Below the pieces are notes generated by a model. It was not told the origin of the DNA. It saw only the letters and a program-made list of their open reading frames with translations, and did not search any database. The translations under genes were made by a program, and so were the position numbers. A stretch of DNA of 64,000 bases, from the NCBI GenBank assembly GCA_023846275.1, contig JAIUJO010000291.1:531001-595000 (forward strand), written 5' to 3'. The stretch is from Vanilla planifolia (lineage: Eukaryota > Streptophyta > Magnoliopsida > Asparagales > Orchidaceae). Shown here piece by piece: positions 31,951-46,118 of the stretch; the stretch's first letter is position 1; each line of letters begins with the position of its first letter.

Positions 31951-33240
31951 ATATCAGGTGATATTTCTGATAGATGAAATATAATATATATATATTTTTA
32001 ATGATAGGTATTAAAAATTCTTTGAAATAATTTATTTTTCTTACAACATAAATAATCTGTTTTACTAAGAATAGCAATTATATCAATGTTTCTTAATACT
32101 TGTAATAATTACTAATTGCATTAAAGTTCTTTATATTATCTTTTTTTATTAATTATGAAAAATTTAATTTTAATTCTTATAATTGTTATTATTTCCTTAT
32201 AAATTTGCACTAAAAGATATAATTAATTATGTTAAAAAATTTCTAATTAAGTCTTCATAATTTTTAATAATAATTTAATTAAATTGCTATTAATTCTTTA
32301 ATAGTAATGCAATATTTATTAGCATAATTAAAATATAAATTTAAAAATTTATTGGTCCTTAAATAATTATTTTTCTTATATCTTTAATTCTAAACTTTTT
32401 TATAGTTATTATCAATAATAATTAATTATTATCAATAGTAGTTTAAGAACTTGAGATAAGAATAATTGTTGTTAATACTATTGACTACCATTTAAGTATA
32501 AAGAACTTAATTTTTTATGTCATTTATGACTATAATATTCTTACATAAATAACTAATTAGTTTTAAGATCAATATTTACTATTATTATTGTTATTATTAT
32601 GCTTTTAAAAGTATTTTAAGAAGAAAAATTTATATTGTCAAAGATATAATAACAATCACTCTTTTTATGATAAAACTTTTTAGTGCTACAAATGTCAAAT
32701 TTAATTAATTAGAATAGAAATAAAAACATTAAAAATAATAACTTTTATCAATCATTAAATTAGAATAAGAAATATAACAAATTTATTATAAGAACAATTA
32801 TAAAATAATTAATACAGTTTTTTATTCACTATAAATAAAGATTATGAAGAAAAGAAATAATTTAATATCTTACTATTATCTTATTCATAAGAATTACTAA
32901 TTGAGAATAATATTTTATAAATTAATCGCATCAATTATTAAATAGTAATAATTTATATCATTTTTTAAAAAAGCATTGTTGAAATAACCAATGATAAGTT
33001 TCTTTACAACTTTTTTCAACATATTTTTTTAAAGAATAATTGATTAAGAAATAAGAACTATAAAGAAGTAATTTTAAAAAGTTGATTCGCATAAGGAAGA
33101 TAAAGAAAAGTAGAAAACTAAACTGAACTAAAAGAAGGAATATTAATTAAAAATACTAAAAATTAAGAAAATAAGACAAAACAAAATAAGTTAAGCTTCA
33201 AAAAATAAGGGGAATCTGAACAAAGAGATGAAGTAGAAAA
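31951..33240. other. AT-rich spacer, no gene seen
   Basis: This is about 1.3 kb of very AT-rich DNA with many TTATTA/AATAAT words and short frames full of stops. Its first ~600 bp match about 35990-36560. I see no coding, RNA or transposon-terminal signature. It is probably the unique part of a decayed repeat whose other part is the GA island. Confidence 0.7.
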
Positions 33241-34850
33241 AATACAAATAATATAAGAAAAATGAATAATAATATTATTAAATACTATAAATTATTATAA
33301 AAGTTTCTTTAAAATTAATAATAATAATAATTAATTTATTATTATGAAGTAATAAGTATTTAGAAATAAAAGACCTATAGAGATAATGAAGGTACATGAA
33401 AGAGAAGGAACAGGATAGGTGAGAGAAGAAAAAAATTATTAAGCGAGAAAGAGAGGAGAGATTTGATAAGTTGATGGTGATGTTAGATAAGAGATTAAGA
33501 GTACGAGGGGAGAGAGAGAGATGCAACAAAGAGAAAATAGGAGAAATAAGAGAAAGGATTATGGGAAGAAAGAGTGGGGAGAAAAGTTGAAATAGACAAG
33601 CACGATAGTTGGAGAAAAATAATAAAAAAGAGGAATAAAGAATAGATTTATAAAGTGTTGATAAAAATTATGAGAGATATAAAAGAATGATAGATAAAAA
33701 TATAAAAAGGTATAGAGAGAAATATATAGTATGAATGAGATAGATGAAATAAAAGAGAATAAAAAAGGGAGGATAAACTAATAGAGAATAAAGAAAGATA
33801 ACACAAATTCAGAAAGAATGAATGAAAAGTGGTGGTTGAGATGATAGAGGAAAAGATAAAAAGGTGTAGAAGAGTGAAGAGTCATCAAGAGAAAGAAGAC
33901 AAATATAAAAATTAAATTAATGTAAGGAGAAAAAGAAGATAAATAGAAAAATAAATACATAGGGAGAGGCACTGTATAAGATATAGCATAATAGGCTAAT
34001 ATAGAGATTGAAGGAGACATTTGTACATAAATAATGTTAGAGGTATAAAATAGTAAAAGAAGATATAGAAGGATATAGAAGATGAAGAGAAGAGAGAGAG
34101 GAGTAAGAAAAAGATAGCAATTAGAGAGATAGAGAAGATAAAGAGTGTGATAATGAATGCAATAAATAGAGTCCTCATGGATTGAGTCAAAAAAATATAG
34201 TGGGATAAATTGAGAAAGAAATGAACTAATACTGAGTGAAAGGGACATATATAAAGAGAGAAAGAGTGAAAAAGGAGAGAAAGGAAATTGAGAAAAGTGA
34301 GAAATAAGAGAGAGAATGATTGAGATAGAGATATGAGGAGAAAAATGATTGAGTGAAGATAGAAAGTAAAGATAAAAGAAAATGAAGAAAAAAGAGATAA
34401 TAAGAAAGATAGATACACAAGAGAGAGAATAAAGTGCAAGAGAGAAGAGAGAGAAGGTAAATAAAGAGTTAAAGAATAAATAGAAAATATATGGATAAGG
34501 AGATAGATTAAAAAGGATTAATATATGAAAATAAAACAAGAAAGAAAAGATAAAACCCTTAAGGGACAATGATAGATATGAGGAGAAACTAAAGGAACAT
34601 GAAAGAAGGAAGTGTGGAAGAGAGGAAGTTTAATAAAAGCAAATGAAATATAAAATGCTTGACTGTGGTGATAGACTGAGAAAGGAAGAGATAATTAGAA
34701 TGAGAAAGAGCTTTAAGAGATTAAGAAGAAAAGTGGGGAAAAAGGAGATAATCAAGGGAATTTATGGAGATGGAGAAGGAAAAAAGATACTAAAGTGAGA
34801 GAGAAAATGGAAGAGAGGGAGATTAAGAGGTTAAGTTGGTGAGAAATATA
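33241..34850. repeat. GA-rich purine island 2
   Basis: An AT-rich start (to about 33360) leads into about 1.5 kb of purine-biased sequence with GAGAGAGAGAGATG at about 33510 and many AGAGAGAA words. A 263-codon minus-strand frame (33778-34569) is a Phe/Leu/Ser/Tyr string with no domain and fits CT-rich low-complexity translation. I reject it as a gene. Confidence 0.8.
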
Positions 34851-34975
34851 TAACTTTATGGGAAATAATAATTTATATGAAAAAAGATATTGTTATAAAA
34901 ATAATTAACAATATTATATCAAAACATGATGACTATTAACCATTATTTTAGTAAATAACAAATATTGATAATTAT
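34851..34975. other. Short AT-rich interval
   Basis: This is about 125 bp of AT-rich sequence between GA islands 2 and 3. Nothing else is recognisable in it. Confidence 0.6.
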
Positions 34976-35985
34976 ATAAGAAAGAAAGAGATAGGTTGTT
35001 TAATAAATTTGAGGGAGAAGAGAGAGGGATAGAAAAAGGAATTATAGATAAGGAGTGTAAGATGAAATATGAGTGAAAAAAGTAAGATTTATAGAAATAA
35101 AGGTAGAGAAATAAATAAATAAGAGAAAAGAATATAGAGTGAATTGAGAGAATTAAGGAGTGATAAAGAAAGAGAAAAAAGTTAAGAGAGTGAATTAGAG
35201 AGTGAAGAGAGAAAGAAAGAAAAATGGTGGTGAGAAAAGAGTTGGAAGTTGAAATAAAAAGAGATGCAAAATGAGAGATAACATGGTTGATAGAGAGAGG
35301 AGGGTTATAAAGAGAGTGAGAGAGTGACAAACTAAAAGACATAAATGAAGAGAAAGAAATATAGAGATTTCAGAAGAGAGAGAAGGTGGAAAGAAATAAG
35401 GAAAGTTGAAGGTATAGAAAAGAGAGAGAAATGAGGTAAAGAGAAGGAGAGAATAACGAGAAAGTGAGAGATAACAAAAGACATAAAGCAAGATAAAAAA
35501 AGAGTAAGAGAAAGGCATAGGTGCAATATATTAACAAGAGAGAGGAGAATGATATAGCAAAAACAAGAAGAGGGTTTAGAGTAAAAGGGAGATAGACTAG
35601 AGAGGGCAGAGAGTTAATAGGACAATGATAAAGAGATAGACAGAGGGAGACAAGAAAGTTAGTATGATAGATTAGGAAAGAAATATAGAGAGGAAAAAGG
35701 ATAGAGAGCCAAGTGGAAGCATGCATATGTTAACAAAGGAAAGTGATGGAAGCAAGAAAGTGAGAAGAGATATGGAGGTAAAAATATGGAACTGAAAGAG
35801 AGTGAGAGTTATTAGAAAACGAAGATAAATGTTATCATTAAGAATGTGGCAGTAAGAGGAGCAAATTTTTTATGGGAGGTGAAGGATAGGAATAAGAGAA
35901 TAGTGATGGATAAATTGATGTCGATAGAGATAGAGAGAAAGAATGAATAAAGTTGGAGAGAGAAAAATAAAAATAAAATAAGAAG
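34976..35985. repeat. GA-rich purine island 3
   Basis: Purine-rich GAGA-type sequence. From about 35080 onward it resembles island 1 in landmark order, and it ends with GTGATGGATAAA and TTGGAGAGAGAAAAA, as island 1 does near 31860-31920. It is therefore a second copy of the same GA-to-AT module at about 3.8-4.0 kb spacing. Confidence 0.8.
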
Positions 35986-36600
35986 AATGAATTAATAATT
36001 CTATAAGATAGCATTATTGTGAGAAGAAAATCATAGTTTTTTTTAGTAATAGTTATTCATAATTTTTTGAAATTATTAATCATATTAAAAAAGAACTTTA
36101 AAAAAGAATGATTATGTCAATTTTTTTAATAATTATAATATTTTCAATTATCATTATAATTCTTTAGTATATTTTTATTAATCATGAATAATTATCATTT
36201 TAACTCTTATAATTCTTATTTTTCCTTCTCCATTTCCTTTTTGTATTTAATAATGAAGTAAATAAAATACTATTAATTTTAATTAACAATATAATAATTA
36301 TTAGAATACTTAATACTAATATTTAATAATTTATTGGTTTTGAAAATTTCATTATTTTTACATAATTATTTCTTAATTATTATGTTTATAATCAATAATA
36401 ATTTTTTTTAAAAATAATGTTAGTAATTAGAGACAAAAGAATTGTTGCTAATAATACAACAATAATTAATAAATTTTACTCTAACCATCATTTTATGTAT
36501 CAACATTTATTTTTATGTCACTTATAACTCAATTCTATTTATACTTATAATTAATTATTAATATCAATAACTACTACAATTATTATTATTATATCAAAAA
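35986..36600. other. AT-rich spacer, second copy of the 31.95-kb spacer
   Basis: It matches about 31930-32570 in order. Both carry a TTTGAAAT/AATT step, AATTTATTGGT, ATCAATAATAAT, AGAATTGTTG or AATAATTGTTG, and TTTTATGTCA followed by TTATRACT. It ends abruptly where CA satellite resumes near 36601. No gene is seen. Confidence 0.75.
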
Positions 36601-37178
36601 CTTGCATTCAAACACACAAATAGTACCAACACACACATGCACCCATATGCACATTTAAAAGGAAGTACATGCAAAAACACAGACACACACAAACGCAAGC
36701 ATGAATGCATGCACTCGCACACACAACCATATGCTCACACACATCAGCACATATACAGACATGTACACACACATGCACACTCTTGGATACGCAAACACAC
36801 ACATGCATGGATGCTCATAAGAATACATGTGCATGCATGCACACACATGCATAGATGTACACACATATGCACACATACACAAATGCACACACAAGCAACC
36901 ACACATGTGCATATGCACACACATGTAGGCACATGTACTTACACATACAAATACATACAGCCACACATGTGCACACATACTTGCATAGTTCACACACACA
37001 AAAACGTTGATGTGCACCCATAGACACACAAGAACACACACATACACATAATCAGACACTCACATGCATACAACCACACATAATAGACGCACACACACAA
37101 ATTCATGTGCACAATCACACATTTATATGCATAAACACCTATAAAAGTGCACAGCTTCACATATATGTAGTCACACAC

Positions 37179-37182
<4 letters not shown>

Positions 37183-37220
<38 letters not shown>
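37183..37220. repeat. (AT)19 microsatellite
   Basis: An uninterrupted 38-bp AT run embedded in CA satellite. Its perfection contrasts with the degenerate surroundings and suggests recent slippage. Confidence 0.95.
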
Positions 37221-37223
<3 letters not shown>

Positions 37224-37722
37224 TGCACACAACTCATACAACAACATACATGCATAGGGGTACATACATATGCACAAGCACATGCAAACACATGTATGCA
37301 CACTAATACGCTATCAGACAAAAACATACATATAAACATGCCCAAGTACACACATGCATATGCAAACACAAATGAATACATATGCACACACAATAGTATG
37401 CACTTTCACACAGCTATAGACAAACATGCACAAATACAAATGCTACACACACGTGAGCAACACACACAAGACCGCACATATGCATGTGCACACAAGCACA
37501 AAAAATCACAGACATATACACAAATACACAAGCATATGTGCATGCAAACACACACACCTGCATGCAGGCATGCACACGCCTACACACATGCACACATAAA
37601 CATGCTTATGCATGCACATGAATACATACACATACAAGCTTGCAACCATGCATACGTGTATACATGCTTACACACACACACATACACATGCAAAAACATA
37701 TGTAGATGCACATGCATTTGTA

Positions 37723-37725
<3 letters not shown>

Positions 37726-37767
<42 letters not shown>
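37726..37767. repeat. (AT)21 microsatellite at a satellite/retroelement edge
   Basis: An uninterrupted 42-bp AT run follows TGTATGC and leads directly into the AT-rich retroelement internal sequence. It marks the switch from satellite to element. Confidence 0.95.
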
Positions 37768-37770
<3 letters not shown>

Positions 37771-37846
37771 TTTTATTATATTTTATTATTAATTGAATAT
37801 TTTTTACAAATTATATTTTTTGTAAATATTTATGACTTGCCATTAT
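37768..37846 (+). mobile_element. Remnant of retroelement internal 3' end
   Basis: About 80 bp of AT-rich sequence ending TTGCCATTATG just before a polypurine tract. In SIRE/Maximus elements the internal region commonly ends with a TCATCATC-type word before the tract, which this resembles. No coding potential is visible. Confidence 0.5.
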
Positions 37847-37859
37847 GAAAAGGGAGAGA
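37847..37859 (+). other. Polypurine tract of an LTR retrotransposon (copy 2)
   Basis: GAAAAGGGAGAGA lies immediately upstream of TTGTTAGGCC. It is better preserved than copy 1 at 30104 and sets the LTR start at TGTTAGG (37861). Confidence 0.75.
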
Positions 37860-37860
37860 T

Positions 37861-38096
37861 TGTTAGGCCACCTTGTGTTTGATGAGTCAAGCATTAAATA
37901 TTTATCATATTATTCTAATAGATTTGAGTGTGAATCAGGTATAGTTTCTATTGAACAACCAATGCACCTTAAGAGATAGTGAATTAGTGGTCTTTAAAGT
38001 ACTTTAGAGTTTTTATTAAGTTTCTAGAATAGAGGACATGCAAACCAAGTTTTGATAAGTTTTATCTTAATAAAACATTAACTTATCAATTTTAAA
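37861..38096 (+). mobile_element. 5' part of the same LTR, truncated by CA satellite
   Basis: It starts TGTTAGGCCACCTTGTG and follows 30117-30356 closely to TTTTAAAG. The copy at 30117 continues for another ~880 bp of LTR, but this one changes abruptly to ACACACACAAACACGC. The shared part includes AGTGGTCTTTAAAGTACTTT and GGACATGCAAACCAAGTTTT. This is a truncated LTR with no downstream remainder nearby. The sharp edge could be a deletion, a recombination breakpoint or satellite growth. Confidence 0.8.
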
Positions 38097-41000
38097 GACA
38101 CACACAAACACGCATATACATGCACATACATACATACACTCACAAGCATGCAAACATGCACACGCACACACACATACATGCATGCATATGCATACACACA
38201 TACAAAAACACATGTAGATGCACATGCATCTATATGCACTTACACAAATATGCACACACATAAGCATACATATAATAAAAAAAAGAGGCATGTACATATG
38301 TGCATAAGCATGCACATACACACATGCATATGCACACACACATACACATGCAAAAACTCACAAACATAGATGCACACGCACTTGTACACACTCAAACACA
38401 TTCTTATGCACACAAGTGCATACACATACACACATATGCACATGCACACACATGCAAATATATACACACAATCACACAAAAGAATGCACACTTGTGCAAG
38501 TAGACACGTATACTCACAAACAAATGCACACAGACTTGTGTACCCACATATGCACAACCATACACATTGACCTACACACATACACGCACACATGTACTTA
38601 CACATGCACTCGCACATGCATACACATTCATGCATGCACACAAACCTATATGCTAAAATTTGCATGTATGCTAACACAAAAAGCATAGTCATGAACTACC
38701 ACACGTACGCATGCACAAACTCCCACATGCATTCAAGCCCATGCACACACATGCATAATCCCACAGACACATAACCACACATAGATGCAAGCACACATGC
38801 ATACAAGCACAAACTCAAACACAAATGACCACACACACACACACAAATGCACACACACATGCACGTGTGTGCATACACACACTTGCATAAATACATGCAC
38901 TCAATAATAGAAACATGCATGCACATGCACACAAACATATGTATGTGCACACACACACTCACCCACAAACATATACATATACACAAGATCACACATGCAA
39001 CATGCACACACACACATACATGCATAGATGTATGTGTACCTCCACACACACATGTAGACATGAACACACACACACTTGCATATAGAGTTACTAGTGCACA
39101 CAAATACATGCATAGCCACACACATACATATCTACACACACACATATGTTCACAGCACACATTCCCATAAGAGAACACATAAAAATGGGCACACACATAC
39201 ATGCACAATCATATAAGCATACATGCACACATGGACACACACACGTACACATGACCATTCACACACAGGCACACACACATACATAGAAATATGCATTTTA
39301 ACATGCATACACACACAAAAAACACACACAAACACATGTGTATGCTTACACACACACATGCAAAAATTCTTACAAACACACACGTATACACACACATACA
39401 TAGAAATGCACACTTGTCCAAAGGCACATACACATGAAAACATGTAAATACAGATACACACACACACACTCACACATTTACACATGTATTCATGAACACA
39501 CACACATGCACTCTAAATACACACATGTCTCAACATATACTCATACACATCCACAAAAACACAGAAGCACAAAAACATAAATGCACAAATGCACTCACCC
39601 ACACCCGTATGTGCTTGCATACACACATACACACATTAATGCACTCACCCTCCCACATGCACACACATGCATGGATCCACGTGCACACACACATATGCAC
39701 ACTATACAAACACATTCACATGTATGCAAACATGACACACACAAACATGACATACACAAACACTCTTACACATGTACATGTACACAAACATATGCACACA
39801 CACACAAATGTATACACATGCATGCAAGCACATATGCACATGTTTAGACACACATTCATGTACAAACTCACAAGCATATCCACACATGTATACACACATC
39901 CACATACACACATAAACACTCACACATGGATGTATGCACACAAGAAAATACTTACATAGGCACACACAAACACATGAACGTAGACCCATGCACATATGTG
40001 CATATACACAAACACACATCCAAAAGAAAACACACAAATACGATCACAAACATGCATGTAATTTTATAGACTCACACATGCTATGCTCATGCACATACAC
40101 AAAAAAGTACATAAACCTCCCGTGCACATATATGCACACACGCACACAAACACGCACATATACATCATGCATAGACACACACGCACACACATGCATAAAC
40201 ACATAGACATGTATGCATGAATGTACACAAACACACATGTACAGTCACTGAAGCACACATACTCATACATACACGCATGCATGCATGCACAAACACATAG
40301 GAACAAACACATGATCAGAGGCACTCAAATATACAGACAAGCATGCATACACACACACATGCACAAGCACATGCACTCACACATACATGCACATGCACAC
40401 GTGCATGTTCACACACGTACTAACACATGAGCATACACAGACTCACATGTGTACGCATAGGCACACACATACCACACACATGCACATTATTATGCAAAAT
40501 TACATATATGAACAATCATAAAACATAATGCACACACATATGCAAACAAGTGAGCACATGTATCCAAGCACACACACGTATACATGCACAGACACATAAG
40601 CACATGCATACATACATGTATACACATGCACATGCACATGCACAAACACACGCACACAATCACATGTACACAAATAGAAAGACTCACACATGCTAAAAAA
40701 CACACATGCACCTACATACATGTACACACACATGCACGAATACACGAACATGCACATGCATGCCGACATGCCTAGATGTACAAACACACATGCATTCACA
40801 AGCATAAAATACATGTATGCATGCATGCACTCACAAGCTTGCTGATATAAACATGTACCCACATGTACAAACAAACAAAGACACATGCATATACATTCAT
40901 AAACACACATACCAATGCAAACACACAAAGACACACACACATATGCACATGCGAACACACGTAGACTTGAAAACACACAAATATGCACATGCATACACAC

Positions 41001-44000
41001 AAACACTCACACGCATATAGACCCATGCACACTTGACTCACACTCATACACATGCTTGCACACAAAACATACACACACACACACAGATGTTCATACACAT
41101 GCAAACACTCATGCAAACCCATGTCCATAGACATGCACACATGACCACACCAACATACACACACCCCACACACACAAGCATGCACACTCACACATGCACA
41201 CACACATATGCACACAAATGCATGCACAAACATGAGCACATATACACATGATCACACATGCATAAACCATGCACCCATGCAACCCACATTAATGAATGCT
41301 CACAAACATGCACACACATGTCCACACATATAGGTACATTAGCACACATGCCCACGTGCACACATGCATACTCAACCCCACACGTGCACATAAATATGCA
41401 TGCACACATACATATATGCATAGACACACACATATGCATTCACAAATGCATGCATGCAGATACACACTCACACATGCAAATGCACTTACATACACATGCA
41501 CACATAAGCATGTGCATGTACCCTCACAAATAAATCAATACACATATACACACACACATACTCCAACCTACACAAACTCACACATGCACTTGCACACACA
41601 CACAAACATGTGAATGCACACAAAAGTACACACACACACACATGCACCCACATATTCACACATATGAAACCCTCACACATGGATGGACATACACAACTAA
41701 AAACACGTACACACATGTACAGATATATGCACAATCACATACATGCATGCACATATATACATACACACAAGTCTCTGATGCATGCATCTATGCTCACATA
41801 TGCACTCATGCGCACAGGCACAAACACCACACACATGAACATGCACACACACTCGCACTCCCACACATGCTTATTCCCACAAACACACATGCATATTAGC
41901 ACATATATTTGCACATGTAGACACACACACACAAACCCCATACACATGTGCACAAGCATACATGTACACATGCATGCACAGATGTACTTGCATGTAGACA
42001 AACACACACGTACACACATGCACATGCACAACTAGATACACACCCAAACATGCACACATGCACACAAATCTAGCAATAAATATTGACACAAACACATGCA
42101 TAAGCACAAACACGTACGTGCATGAATAAACTCACGCACACACTCAATAATGTCCACATACATACATGCACACACATATGCACAATCACACACACATACA
42201 CACAAGTGCATACATCACACATAAGCATGCACACACACATGCACACAAGCACATGCACATGCACACATGTATACATGCATGCACACACACCCACACATGC
42301 ACACACACACATGCACACACAAGTAATCAAACACATGCACATGAATAGATTGGCATGCACAAATGAACTCAAGTTAGCACCTATACAAAAATAAGGACAC
42401 ATACTCACATATGCATATGCACACATGCATGCCTAAGTGTGCATGCACACACAACCATGTATATACACGCACACATGCACACACATACATGTACATAGAC
42501 ACACATGCACACGCACATACATAGACACACATAAAATGCAATAATAGATAAAGACAAACGTGCACACATACGTACATGCACATTTAAACATGCATGTGCC
42601 CACACATACTAACATATATGCATAGCCACACACATGAATGCACAAACAAATACATATACACAAGTATATACATGCACACACATACACTTGGACACACAAA
42701 TATGCATAGACACACACACACTAACTTGCATGCATGAATGCCTGCACAAGAGTGCACGCATCCATACACATATAGAGATGCATTCATTCTCGCACAAACA
42801 TATACACAAATGCCACGTACTTGCATGCACATATGCACACACACACACACACATACATAGATGCACAACAACTCCAATAAGCATGCATACATGTAGACAC
42901 ACTCACACACAACACATATAATACACACAGCATGCGCATGCAGGCATGCACACAAACACACACAAGCATACACATACAAACAAACATACACACACATACA
43001 TGCACATGCACATGCATACTTGATCATACATACTACATGAATGCTTCCAAACACGCACACAAACAAAGGAAAACAACCACACATATGCATGAATACACAC
43101 ATTCACAGACATGCACACACTAATACACATACACACATACACAAACACACACAAATAAGCAACACACATTCATGCATACACATATGCACTGGTTCATGCG
43201 CACGCTCACATGCATGCACGAGCACACACATATGGACATGTGCACACACATAGCCACACATGCACATATACATTTATGTACACACATGCATACTCACATG
43301 CACGCACACACACACACACTTGCATGCACCAAAACACACACACCCATGCAAATACATGCATGCACACAAAATTATACATGCACACACACACAAGCACTTA
43401 TGAACATGCAAACATGCAAACCCAAAAAGCACACATTCAAACATGGAAAACACACATAATCATACAAACATGCACACGCATAGACATGCAACTATACACA
43501 CATGCACAATCATTCTCATGCAAACACACATTCATGCATGCACACAGTACGAAAACACATGGATGCACTTGACCACATTCATGCAGACTTACATACACAC
43601 ACTCATACGCATGCACACAAACACAAATGAACAAAAACACACACACATGCATATATCGACAAAGACACACACATACAAAAATAAACTCGCACAAATTTGC
43701 ACTATGACATGCACCCACATAGATACAAAGGCACACATACATTCACATACCTACACCTACACACACGTGTGTGCATGCATATACACACACAAATGCATGC
43801 ACACAAACAAAAACATACATGCACATGCATATGTAAACACATGCTCACATAAACGCACTCATACTAACACTTAAACACATGCACATACGTGCATGTGCAC
43901 ACACATCTACACACACATGCACACACACATGCACACACGCATGGACACATATTCACACATGCACACCCACACATACATACACATGCATGCATGCATGCAC

Positions 44001-44149
44001 ATATATACACACACATGTGCATGTACATGCTCACAAAGATGCTCACACACACATATATAGACACTCAAATAACACACACCCACAAACATGCATATTAAAA
44101 CACAAACATATACATGCACACATAGATACACACAAACACTCACCCATAC

Positions 44150-44820
44150 TCACAGAAATGTGCACACACATGCAAGCCTGTACACATGAAAGCATGTACT
44201 TGCACATGCTCGAATGCATGTACACACTTGAAAGAACATATGATCACACACACCCACACATACACATGCAAACGATCCTAAATGTACACACACACACCCA
44301 AGCACACAAATGCTCAGGCTCATGCATGCATACAAACACACACCCATATACACACTAACACATATGCAACTCACACACTTGCACACATGCACACAAATGC
44401 TAATGCACAAAACAACAAAAATAAATGCACATGCATAGAAATGCATGCACAGACACACATGCAAATATGCATATTTATATACACATGCACTAACACATGT
44501 ACAGACACACACAAACACACACATGCATGCACAAGCACTTACACATAGGCACTCATATATACACACACATCCATACTCATGCACACCCACATGCAAGCCT
44601 ATGTGCATGCACATGCACACTTATGCACAAACCTATGTGCATATACATGCACACATACATATACACAAGCACAAACATGCACACTCACACATGCATGTAA
44701 AAGTACAAAGACACATGCACACTAATACACACAAACATAATCAAACATACACACACTCAAACACATTGACACACACACATGCAAGAACACAAATGCATGC
44801 ATATGAATGCACACAAGCAT
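44150..44820 (+). repeat. Three-copy satellite module, copy 1
   Basis: Landmarks are GTACACATGAAAGCATGTAC (about 44169), CACTTGAAAGAACATA, CACACCCACACATACACAT and AATGCACAAAACAACAAAAA (about 44403). The first and last recur at about 63060 and 63199. The middle ones and a version of the last recur at about 49627-49815. This is evidence for kilobase-scale duplication inside the satellite. Confidence 0.75.
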
Positions 44821-46082
44821 GCACTCACACATATACACATATGCTTGATGTACACACACAAAAGTGCACATGCTCAAACACACAAAGCACACACACAAAC
44901 ACTTGAACACACATGCAGATATACATGTAAATACACCCACAAATACATAGATATACACAAACATATGCATACAATTGAACACACACAAGCACAAACAAGA
45001 ATACTCTCATACAGTTACACACACTCACGTGCACGCCCTCACATAGACATGCACATGTAAGCTAAAGCACACACACATGCACACAAACCCTTAGATATAG
45101 ACTTACATACACACATGCACACATGCACACACACACACAAGCAAATGCTTACAAGCACCAACATACGCACACACACATCCTCATTCATTCATGCATATAT
45201 TGATACACATGGTATGCCCACACAAGCACATGCCCAACCATACACACATGCAGATGCATAACACACTTACACACACATATACATATACTTTTACAAGCAC
45301 ATAAAGAAATGTACTCACATACATGTATTCATGCACATGCACACATGCACGCTCACATACACACATACAAACTCACAAACACATGCATAAACATGCAGAC
45401 ACTCGAGCAGGTACATATAGATGCATACATATATGCTCGCATGCGCAATTGAAACACACATATAGTTGCATGCAAACACAAACATACACAGACACATCTG
45501 AATGCACACATGCACATACACACACATGCATATGCATACACATGCACATGCATACACATGCACATGCATACACACATGTATGAATATAGATGCACACATA
45601 GACACAAAATCTACATGCATACACAAATGTACACATACTCACACAGGAACATACCTGCACATGTGTATGCATTCACCTTCACAAATAAGTTTTGACACAA
45701 ATGCACACAAAGCACATGAAGATAATGTGCACACATTAGCACACACAAATACATATGCACATGCACACAAACACACAATTACACTCAACACACACAAGTA
45801 GACATGCATCAACATGCAAACATAGATGCAGACACATGCACACACACAAATGCATGCACACATAAGCACTCTTAATGTCAACACAAATACACACCACATG
45901 CACACGAACACACAAAGGTGCACTCACACATGGCTTTTCACACATGCACACAAACACATGCATGTGCATGCACATACACATGCAGAACTACCACACGCAC
46001 ACATATACACACACACACGCACACACATATACACATAGATACACACATGCACATACACACATGGACATACACACTTGTACAC

Positions 46083-46118
46083 ATGCAAGCACACATGTGC
46101 ATGCAAGCACACATGTGC
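46083..46118 (+). repeat. 18-bp tandem repeat, two units
   Basis: ATGCAAGCACACATGTGC occurs twice in direct succession (46083-46100 and 46101-46118), followed by a partial unit. The copies are identical, which indicates a recent event. Confidence 0.9.

Larger units (their letters stand above)
36601..37767. repeat. CA-rich satellite, block D, with two (AT)n tracts
   Basis: The ACAC/ATGC satellite is the same kind and strand orientation as block A. It contains pure (AT)n tracts at 37183-37220 and 37726-37767; the second forms its right edge against AT-rich retroelement sequence. About 37600-37725 resembles the satellite just beyond the LTR fragment (38097-38238), with TGTAGATGCACATGCAT shared by both. 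Confidence 0.9.

Noticed and set aside
33778-34569. 263-codon minus-strand hydrophobic frame resembling a multi-pass membrane protein
   Set aside because: Its Phe/Leu/Ser/Tyr content is the expected translation of CT-rich DNA opposite the GA island. No conserved motif is present.
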